Source of the DNA: an uncultured Phenylobacterium sp.
GTDB taxonomy: Bacteria; Pseudomonadota; Alphaproteobacteria; Caulobacterales; Caulobacteraceae
DNA length: 5,461 nt
Assembly: GCA_945952355.1 (NCBI GenBank)
Contig: CAMFIW010000234.1
Location: 1-5,461 of the forward strand
Direction of reading: 5' to 3'
Positions 1-4,901 of this stretch are shown in pieces. The notes under the pieces are model-generated. The model did no database searches and was not told where the DNA came from. It was given only the letters and a program-made list of their open reading frames with translations. The first letter of the stretch is position 1; each line of letters begins with the position of its first letter. The position numbers were made by a program, and so were the translations under genes.

Positions 1-743
1 TCAACGATCCCCTGGCCGGCCAGTTCTACATGCGCACGGTTTTCCGTCCCGACGGGACCATGCCTCCGGTCGAAGCCCTGAAGGCCGGCTTCGCCCTGAT
101 CGCCCAGCGGTTCGCGATGGACTGGTCGTTGCATGACGCGGCGCAGAAGCCACGGGTGCTGATCGCGGTCTCCAAGTTCGGCCATTGCCTGTTCGACCTG
201 CTCCATCGCTGGCGGGCGGGGCTGCTGCCGGCGGAGATCGCGGGCGTCGTGTCGAACCATGAGGACCTTCGCTCCTTCGTCGAATGGAGCGGGGTGCCCT
301 TCCACCATCTGCCGATCTCCAAGGAGACCAAGGCGGAACAGGAGAGCGCGTTCCTCAAGCTGGTCGAGGACGAGGGCGTCGATCTGGTCGTTCTCGCTCG
401 CTACATGCAGATCCTGTCGCCGGCCATGTGCGCGCGACTGGAGGGGCGCTGCATCAATATCCACCACTCCTTCCTGCCAGGGTTCAAGGGCGCTCGGCCC
501 TATCACCAGGCCCATGCGCGAGGCGTCAAGATCATCGGGGCCACGGCTCACTACGTGACCACCGACCTCGACGAAGGCCCGATCATCGAACAGGGCGTCC
601 AACGGGTTGACCACAGCCACGGTCCCGACGAGCTGGTACAGCTGGGCCGCGACGTCGAGTGCACGGTTCTGGCTCGCGCCGTCGGGTGGCACGTGGAGCA
701 TCGGGTCCTGATCGAGGGCGGCAAGACGATCGTCTTCGCCTGA
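1..743 (+). CDS. purU: Formyltetrahydrofolate deformylase, 5' end cut by window edge
   Basis: PurU hydrolyses 10-formyltetrahydrofolate to formate and tetrahydrofolate, balancing the cytoplasmic one-carbon pool and supplying formate for purine synthesis. The reading frame is open from position 3 to the TGA at 741-743, giving 246 visible codons. It opens with NDPLAGQFYMRTVF, the end of the N-terminal ACT domain, so the ATG at 30 is internal and roughly 40 residues lie upstream of the window (family length about 280). The formyltransferase-fold catalytic domain is complete: VSKFGHCLFDLLHRW, then INIHHSFLPGFKGARPYHQA, then GATAHYVTTDLDEGPII. The Asn-His-Asp triad of this family corresponds to Asn at 456-458, His at 462-464 and Asp at 570-572. 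The paired His in NIHH and the ACT remnant separate it from PurN. It converges with the PilZ gene, with 5 bases between the stop codons. The identification is secure; only the N-terminus is unseen. Confidence 0.96.
   Translation, partial: NDPLAGQFYMRTVFRPDGTMPPVEALKAGFALIAQRFAMDWSLHDAAQKPRVLIAVSKFGHCLFDLLHRWRAGLLPAEIAGVVSNHEDLRSFVEWSGVPFHHLPISKETKAEQESAFLKLVEDEGVDLVVLARYMQILSPAMCARLEGRCINIHHSFLPGFKGARPYHQAHARGVKIIGATAHYVTTDLDEGPIIEQGVQRVDHSHGPDELVQLGRDVECTVLARAVGWHVEHRVLIEGGKTIVFA
723..736. repeat. Perfect 14-base palindrome at the end of purU
   Basis: AAGACGATCGTCTT equals its own reverse complement. It sits 4 bases before the purU stop codon, inside the codons for the C-terminal KTIVF. As RNA it can fold as AAGAC / loop GATC / GTCTT, and the flanking GGCG (717-720) and CGCC (737-740) can extend the stem past a 2-base bulge. 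There is no T-tract after it on either strand, so it is not a canonical intrinsic terminator. Its place beside a tail-to-tail junction with no spare intergenic DNA makes a two-way 3'-end structure possible, but that is inference. Confidence 0.4.
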
Positions 744-748
744 CCCGT

Positions 749-1096
749 TCAAGCCACCGTCAGCAAGGCTCGCCAGGTGGGTTCGAGGGCGATGATGTCG
801 GGCTCGATCGCGCCTTCGATGGTGCGTTGTTCGTCGAAGGCCACGCCGGTCAGATCGCCACGGCGCCAGCGCAGGCGCACGTCGTAGACGATGCCGCCGC
901 GCACCTGCAGCAGCCGGAAGCGGCCGGGCAGGGGGTAGATCTCGGAGATCTGCACCTTGGCCCCGCCCTTGGACAGGTCGACCATGGTGCAGTCGGCCCA
1001 CAGCTCGCGCTTGGGGCCATAGAAGGCCCGCGCCCAGAGGTTTACGACCTCACGGGGATGGGCGCGTCGGTCTTCGAAGCGGGTGTAGGGGGCCAC
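749..1096 (-). CDS. Single-domain PilZ protein, probable c-di-GMP receptor
   Basis: A 115-residue protein made of little more than one PilZ domain. PilZ domains bind cyclic di-GMP and pass the signal to motility, envelope or polysaccharide machinery in the cytoplasm. Both nucleotide-binding motifs are present: RxxxR in DRRAHPRE (R11 and R15) and DxSxxG in VDLSKGGAK (D40, S42, G45). No signal peptide or membrane segment is visible. The start is GTG at 1094-1096. There is no in-frame ATG before the upstream stop at 1112-1114, and GAGAG lies 3 bases before the GTG as a modest ribosome site. The gene is 137 bases downstream of the ene-reductase gene on the same strand and convergent with purU. 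Short PilZ proteins of this kind in Caulobacter (DgrA, DgrB) dampen motility; I cannot say whether this is an orthologue. The family call is firm and the target unknown. Confidence 0.9.
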   Translation of the reverse strand: MAPYTRFEDRRAHPREVVNLWARAFYGPKRELWADCTMVDLSKGGAKVQISEIYPLPGRFRLLQVRGGIVYDVRLRWRRGDLTGVAFDEQRTIEGAIEPDIIALEPTWRALLTVA

Positions 1097-1116
1097 GGCG
1101 CTCTCATATCGTCAAA

Positions 1117-1166
1117 CTTCACCATAGCCGGCGAACCTTGCCGAAACATGCACTCGCAGGGTGAAG
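1117..1166. repeat. 7-base inverted repeat upstream of the PilZ gene
   Basis: CTTCACC at 1117-1123 is matched by its reverse complement GGTGAAG at 1160-1166, with 36 bases between. A smaller stem CGGC / GCCG (1129-1132 and 1140-1143) lies between the arms. The left arm ends 21 bases before the PilZ GTG start, so the structure would fall in the promoter or leader of that gene. A 7-base match at this distance can arise by chance in GC-rich DNA. The rest of the 1097-1233 spacer holds no gene and no convincing terminator: the only other stem is CGGGCG / CGCCCG (1181-1186 and 1202-1207), which has a 15-base loop and no following T-run. Confidence 0.25.
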
Positions 1167-1233
1167 GCTTTGCCAACCAACGGGCGCTTCTGTGGAAAAA
1201 CCGCCCGCTGGTGTGGATTGAGAGCGCCGGTCT

Positions 1234-2298
1234 TCAGGCCGTGACGGCCGCCAGTTCCGGATAGTCGACATAGCCCTCGGGGCCTGGCGAGTAGAAGGTC
1301 GCCATGTTCCAGGGCGTGAGCGTCGCGCCGGCCTGGATGCGCTCGGGCAGGTCGGGATTGGAGATATAGTCCTTGCCGAACGCCACCGCGTCGGCCTCGC
1401 CGGCCGCGAGCAAGGCGGTGGCCTTCTCGGCGTTGAGGCCCTCATTGGCGATATAGACCCCGCCGAACGCCGCCTTCAGCTGCGGGCCGATCCGGTCGTC
1501 GCCCAGATGCTCACGGGCACAGATGAAGGCGATGCCGCGGTCCTTCATGGCGCGGGCGACATAGGTGAACGTGGCCGTCAGGTCGCTGTCGCCCATGTCG
1601 TGGGAATCGCCGCGTGGGGCCAGGTGCAGTCCGACGCGGTCAGCGCCGAACACCGAGATCGCCGCGTCGACCGCCTCCAGCATCAGCCGGGCGCGGTTCT
1701 CGATCGGCCCGCCATAGGCGTCGGTGCGCTTGTTGGAGCCATCCTGCAGGAATTGGTCGAGCAGGTAGCCGTTGGCGCCGTGCAGCTCGACGCCGTCGAA
1801 GCCGGCGCGTTTGGCGTTCTCGGCGCCCTTGCGATAGGCCTCGACCACCTCGGCGATCTCGTCGAGCGACAGGGCGCGCGGCACCGGATAGGGCCGCTTG
1901 GGCCGCAGCAGGCTGACATCGCCCTTGGCCGCGATCGCGCTGGCGGATACCGGCGGCTGGCCGTCCAGCAGGCTCGGATCGGAGATCCGGCCCACGTGCC
2001 AGAGCTGCATGAAGATCAGCCCGCCCCTGTCGTGCACCGCCTTGGTCGTGAGCTTCCAGCCCTCGACCTGCTCATCCGACCAGATGCCGGGGGTGTCGGC
2101 ATAGCCGACGCCGAGCGGCGTCACCGAGGTCGCTTCGCTGAGGATCAGGCCGGCCGTGGCGCGCTGGCCGTAGTACTGCGCCACCATCGGGCCGGGCGTC
2201 CGCTCCACGCCGGATCGGGCCCGCGTCAGCGGCGCCATGACGATGCGGTTCTTGAGGGTCAGGTCGCCGACCTTGAGGGGATCGAACAGGCTGGGCAT
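1234..2298 (-). CDS. Old Yellow Enzyme family ene-reductase (NADH:flavin oxidoreductase)
   Basis: An FMN-dependent TIM-barrel enzyme of 354 residues that reduces activated C=C bonds (enones, maleimides, sometimes nitro compounds) with NAD(P)H. It looks cytosolic and of normal family length. Motifs in order, numbered from the chosen ATG: KNRIVMAPLTRAR, with T25 at the flavin-tuning position; FMQLWHVGR (Q98); VELHGANGYLLDQFL, where H173 and N176 match the His/Asn substrate-binding pair of yeast OYE1 and Y178 matches its proton-donor Tyr; NKRTDAYGGPIENRAR; and the FMN-phosphate segment DAVAFGKDYISNPDLPERI. H225, in RVGLHLAP, stands where most relatives have Arg (GIRLSP). I chose ATG 2296-2298 because the family begins close to MPSLFDPLKVGDL; an in-frame TTG at 2311-2313 would add five residues. 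Neither start has a strong ribosome site. The gene follows the PLP enzyme gene after 112 bases. The class is secure and the physiological substrate unknown. Confidence 0.95.
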   Translation of the reverse strand: MPSLFDPLKVGDLTLKNRIVMAPLTRARSGVERTPGPMVAQYYGQRATAGLILSEATSVTPLGVGYADTPGIWSDEQVEGWKLTTKAVHDRGGLIFMQLWHVGRISDPSLLDGQPPVSASAIAAKGDVSLLRPKRPYPVPRALSLDEIAEVVEAYRKGAENAKRAGFDGVELHGANGYLLDQFLQDGSNKRTDAYGGPIENRARLMLEAVDAAISVFGADRVGLHLAPRGDSHDMGDSDLTATFTYVARAMKDRGIAFICAREHLGDDRIGPQLKAAFGGVYIANEGLNAEKATALLAAGEADAVAFGKDYISNPDLPERIQAGATLTPWNMATFYSPGPEGYVDYPELAAVTA

Positions 2299-2368
2299 GG
2301 GGACGTCCGTCAACGAGCGATGCGATAGCGCACCGCGCAGATAGGCCCGAGCCGCGCTGCCGCCACCA

Positions 2369-2379
2369 CAGAATTTCTG
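2369..2379. promoter_or_regulatory. Short palindrome in the spacer before the ene-reductase gene
   Basis: CAGAA-T-TTCTG is an 11-base inverted repeat with a single central base, about 70 bases before the ene-reductase ATG and between the PLP gene stop and that start (spacer 2299-2410). It is an AT-rich spot in GC-rich DNA. It could be a regulator half-site pair, which would make the ene-reductase separately controlled. Five-base arms are weak evidence. I find no convincing -35/-10 pair or intrinsic terminator elsewhere in this spacer and no small gene in it. Confidence 0.22.
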
Positions 2380-2410
2380 CGCGGGCAGTTAGCCAATCGG
2401 CGATGTGACC

Positions 2411-3565
2411 TCAGCGCGAGCGGCCGCGCGCGCTGACCGGCCAGATGTCGACCAGGGTGTCGCCGCTGACCACGTGATAGCTGTCATAGAGATCGACGGT
2501 CGGATCGCAGTGCGGGACGCCCAGCACCACGCGGTCGGATATGGCGAGCTTGGACGAGATCTCCGGTGCGATCACCGCCCCGTGCTCGTCGCCCATGAAG
2601 GCGAAGCGGGCGCCATCGGGCGCGCCCTCGCCGACGGTCGGCGGCTTGCCCTCGGTGGCGAAGGCCTTGAAGCCGGCGTCGACGGTCACCAGGCCCTGGG
2701 CGTTTGCGCTGACCACGCGGGAATCCACGAACAGCGAGGCCTCGTAGGGCGGCTTGTCGGCGCCCTGGTCGGCCAGGTCGCAGGCCCGGTACTGGTCGTC
2801 CATGAAGACATAGGAGCCGACTTGCAGCTCGGTGATGACGCCCAGCTCCAGGTCGATGCAGTGGGTGCCGGTGCCAGAGCCGGTCACCAGTGGCGGGGCG
2901 AGGCCGGCCTCGGTGAGGGCGGCGATGACAGTCTTCAGATAGGCGGTGCGATCCTCGACGGCGGCGCGCCGCTCGGCGAAGTCCTCGATGTGCTGCTCGC
3001 GCCCGCAATAGAACTGCACCCCGCCATAGGTCAGGGACGGGGCGGCCGCGATCTTGCGGGCCACGGCGACCGCGGCCTCGGCCGAGGCCACGCCGGTGCG
3101 CTTGATGCCGGGATCGATGTCCACCACGACGGTCAGGGGACGCTCCGGCGAGGCCGCGGCGGCCAGGGCTTCCGCGTTGGCGGGGTTGTCGCAGACCACC
3201 GACAGCCGTTCGGCCGTGACGTTCAGCGCCGCCAGCCGCGCGATGGCCGATGGCGAGACCACGGGCGAGGTGATGTGCAGGCCGGGAATGCCGCCCTCCG
3301 CCAGGGCCTCGGCCTCGCCCAGCTTGGCGCAGCAGAGGCCCACCGCGCCGGCCGCGATCTGGCGCTTGGCGATGTCTACGCTTTTGTGGGTCTTGGCGTG
3401 CGGCCGCAGGTCGACGCCCTTGGCCCCGGCGATCTTGGCCATGGTGGCGATGTTGCGATCCAGCGCATCGAGATCGAGCACCAGGGCCGGAGTATTCAGG
3501 CTGCGTCGCGAGCCCTGCTTGCCGATCAGATCGCCGTGCAGCCGCCGGTCGTAGGATTGGCTCAA
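2411..3565 (-). CDS. D-threonine aldolase / D-serine dehydratase-like PLP enzyme
   Basis: A fold-type III PLP enzyme of 384 residues. Relatives cleave D-threonine and similar D-beta-hydroxy-amino acids to glycine plus an aldehyde, or dehydrate D-serine or D-threo-3-hydroxyaspartate. The alanine-racemase-like barrel spans about residues 22-245: NTPALVLDLDALDRNI, then LRPHAKTHKS, in which K58 is the expected PLP lysine, then GVQFYCGREQH and the phosphate-binding GSGTGTH (229-235). The C-terminal domain has VDAGFKAF (295-302) and PHCDPT, where H352 and D354 sit at the divalent-metal site of this family. H-x-D resembles D-threonine aldolase more than the H-x-C reported for animal D-serine dehydratase. 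The start is TTG 3563-3565: it overlaps the upstream stop as TTGA, GGAG lies 8 bases before it, and the first in-frame ATG (codon 42) would cut into the barrel. Aldolase versus dehydratase is not settled by sequence. Confidence 0.9.
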   Translation of the reverse strand: MSQSYDRRLHGDLIGKQGSRRSLNTPALVLDLDALDRNIATMAKIAGAKGVDLRPHAKTHKSVDIAKRQIAAGAVGLCCAKLGEAEALAEGGIPGLHITSPVVSPSAIARLAALNVTAERLSVVCDNPANAEALAAAASPERPLTVVVDIDPGIKRTGVASAEAAVAVARKIAAAPSLTYGGVQFYCGREQHIEDFAERRAAVEDRTAYLKTVIAALTEAGLAPPLVTGSGTGTHCIDLELGVITELQVGSYVFMDDQYRACDLADQGADKPPYEASLFVDSRVVSANAQGLVTVDAGFKAFATEGKPPTVGEGAPDGARFAFMGDEHGAVIAPEISSKLAISDRVVLGVPHCDPTVDLYDSYHVVSGDTLVDIWPVSARGRSR

Positions 3566-4821
3566 GAGAACAGCTCCGCCAGGTGGGGGTTCAGGAACTT
3601 GCCCTCGGGATCGGCCGCGCGGCGCACCTCGCGGAATTTCTCGGCCATCGGATAGAGGGCGGTGACCTCGTCGCGGGTCAGGGTGTGGCGCTTGGCCCAG
3701 TGCGGCCGCCCGCCATGGGCGCGGAAGATCTTCTCGGCGTCGGCGAACAGCTTGCGCCAGGCCATGCGGTGGTACTGGTGCATGGAGATCGAGGCGCCGT
3801 CGCCCTTGTTGAAGGGGCTGAGCCAGATGTCGTCGGCCGCCGCCCAGCGGAACTCGAACGGGAAGGCCACCGGCAGCTTCTCGCGACGGATCCAGCCGAT
3901 CACCTCCTGGATAGCCGGCAGGCCGTTGGCGCGCGGCAATTCGTATTCCATCTCCTCGAAGCGCACGGTCCGCTCGGAGGGGAAGATCTTGTAGGCGGGG
4001 CCGACCCGGCGACCCTCGCCGGAGGCCCGGGTCATGAAGCGCTGCATGCGCGGGATCAGGAATTTCGCCTTGCTGCCGGCGTCGCAGAGGATCTGGAAGA
4101 TCGCATCCTCGTGCGGGCTGGGGTCGCGTGGCTCGCCCAGCTCTTCGGTCGGATGCAGCGTCTTCAGCATCACCTCGTCGGCATAGGGGAAGACGAAGAA
4201 CTCCGCGTGACGATGGGCGGCGGCGATCTCGTCGAACCGCTCAATGGCCTCGCCCATCGGGATCTTGGAGACCTTCTCCTCCAGCCGATAGGCGGGGAGC
4301 ACGTCGATCTGGATGGCGCTGGCCACGCCGACCATGCCCAGCGACAGGCGCGCCGCCTCGAACAGGTCGGGCCGCTCGGTCTTGCTGCATTCGACCATCG
4401 AGCCGTCGGCCTGCACCAGCCGGAAGGCGCGGGCGATGGTCGACAGGCTGCCCAGGTGCGCGCCGGTGCCATGGGTGCCGGTGCCGATCGCGCCGGCCAG
4501 GGCCTGCGGATTGACGTCGCCCTGATTGGCCAGGGACAGGCCCTCTTCCCACAATTCGGCGGTCAGGCGCCGCAGGCTGCGGCCGGCCGGCGCCCAGACG
4601 GTCTTGCGGTCCGCCGCGACCTTGACCTCGCCCGCCATCTCTTCGAGCTGGAGCAGAACGCCGTCGGTCTCGCAGAGCGGCATGAACGAATGGCCGGCCC
4701 CGACCACCCGGACCTTTCGGGCCGCCTTCACCACTGCCTGCAGCTCCGCCTCGTGCGCCGGACGCACGATCTGCGCGGGCGCGGCCTTGACGCTCCCGGA
4801 CCAGTTCTCCCAGACCGACAT
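3562..4821 (-). CDS. FAD-dependent sugar-lactone/alditol oxidase family protein (ALO type)
   Basis: A 419-residue member of the VAO/D-arabinono-1,4-lactone oxidase family, which oxidises aldonolactones or alditols and passes electrons to O2 or another acceptor. An N-terminal FAD-binding domain (about residues 15-175) carries VVGAGHSF, with H44 at the position that binds FAD covalently in many relatives, and NQGDVNPQALAGAIGTGTHG. The C-terminal ALO domain has PFEFRW (E323, R325), GGRPHWAKRH (K377) and the terminal DPEGKFLNPHLAELF. Glu-x-Arg plus Lys matches the substrate site I recall for Streptomyces alditol oxidase (E320, R322, K375, FAD on H46). No signal peptide or membrane helix is seen. 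I chose the ATG at 4819-4821 because GGGAGG lies 5 bases before it and MSVWENWSGSV fits the family; the ATG at 4857 has a weaker site and lies within a candidate -10. It is coupled to the downstream PLP enzyme. The substrate is unknown. Confidence 0.93.
   Translation of the reverse strand: MSVWENWSGSVKAAPAQIVRPAHEAELQAVVKAARKVRVVGAGHSFMPLCETDGVLLQLEEMAGEVKVAADRKTVWAPAGRSLRRLTAELWEEGLSLANQGDVNPQALAGAIGTGTHGTGAHLGSLSTIARAFRLVQADGSMVECSKTERPDLFEAARLSLGMVGVASAIQIDVLPAYRLEEKVSKIPMGEAIERFDEIAAAHRHAEFFVFPYADEVMLKTLHPTEELGEPRDPSPHEDAIFQILCDAGSKAKFLIPRMQRFMTRASGEGRRVGPAYKIFPSERTVRFEEMEYELPRANGLPAIQEVIGWIRREKLPVAFPFEFRWAAADDIWLSPFNKGDGASISMHQYHRMAWRKLFADAEKIFRAHGGRPHWAKRHTLTRDEVTALYPMAEKFREVRRAADPEGKFLNPHLAELFS
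3563..3577 (-). promoter_or_regulatory. Ribosome site and TTGA stop/start overlap for the PLP enzyme
   Basis: On the - strand, GGAG (3574-3577) precedes a TTG start at 3563-3565 by 8 bases. The last bases of the oxidase gene read TTGA: TTG opens the PLP enzyme and TGA (3562-3564) closes the oxidase, a one-base-shifted overlap of the same design as the common ATGA. This decides the start of the PLP gene and implies translational coupling, so the two proteins are probably made together. Confidence 0.75.
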
Positions 4822-4826
4822 TTCGA

Positions 4827-4832
4827 CCTCCC
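4827..4832 (-). promoter_or_regulatory. Strong ribosome site for the oxidase gene
   Basis: GGGAGG on the - strand, 5 bases (TCGAA) before the ATG at 4819-4821. It decides the start in favour of this ATG over the in-frame ATG at 4855-4857, which is 12 codons upstream and has only GAGG, 4 bases away. Confidence 0.7.
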
Positions 4833-4854
4833 GTTCGCCTGTCGCTTCGCCCGA

Positions 4855-4884
4855 CATATGGCCTCGGCGGATTTAGATAGTCAA
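4855..4884 (-). promoter_or_regulatory. Candidate promoter for the oxidase/PLP operon
   Basis: The 80-base gap between the TetR stop and the oxidase start contains, on the - strand, TTGACT (4879-4884) followed after 17 bases by CCATAT or after 18 by CATATG, an acceptable housekeeping -35/-10 pair. Transcription would begin about 25-30 bases before the chosen oxidase ATG and exclude the upstream ATG at 4857. An alternative reading uses TCTAAATC (4870-4877), which is close to the GCTANAWC -10 described for Caulobacter, but I see no good -35 at the matching distance. The stretch is notably AT-rich for this window. The promoter type is inference. Confidence 0.4.
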
Positions 4885-4893
4885 CGCTACTGT
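4877..4893. promoter_or_regulatory. Candidate operator overlapping the -35 region
   Basis: ATAGT-CAACGCT-ACTGT is an imperfect inverted repeat (four of five arm positions match, 7-base spacer, 17 bases in all). It overlaps the TTGACT candidate -35 and lies just after the regulator's stop codon. TetR-family dimers bind short palindromes placed like this, so the neighbouring TetR protein is the obvious candidate ligand. The symmetry is weak and the assignment is inference. Confidence 0.25.
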
Positions 4894-4901
4894 TTTGAAT
4901 C

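Noticed and set aside
30..32. ATG at 30 as the purU start
   Set aside because: The frame is open upstream and encodes the end of the ACT domain (QFYMRTVF), so this Met is internal.
1181..1207. CGGGCG/CGCCCG stem after the ene-reductase as a terminator
   Set aside because: Its 15-base loop and the lack of a T-run on the - strand make it a poor intrinsic terminator.
659..1264. 201-codon + strand frame across the end of purU and the PilZ gene
   Set aside because: It overlaps purU in another frame and is antisense to PilZ, whose two c-di-GMP motifs are intact on the - strand.
1119..1445. 108-codon - strand frame crossing the spacer after the ene-reductase
   Set aside because: It overlaps the true ene-reductase C-terminus in another frame and is Arg/Pro/Ser-rich with no domain.
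1507..2328. 273-codon open frame on the + strand opposite the ene-reductase gene
   Set aside because: A composition artefact of high third-position GC; the - strand gene has every Old Yellow Enzyme motif.
2405..3655. 416-codon open frame on the + strand opposite the PLP enzyme gene
   Set aside because: The opposite strand encodes a clear PLP enzyme with its catalytic motifs; this frame has no family features and spans two genes.
4855..4857. Upstream ATG as the oxidase start
   Set aside because: It has a weaker ribosome site, lies inside the candidate -10, and the extra 12 residues do not resemble the family N-terminus.
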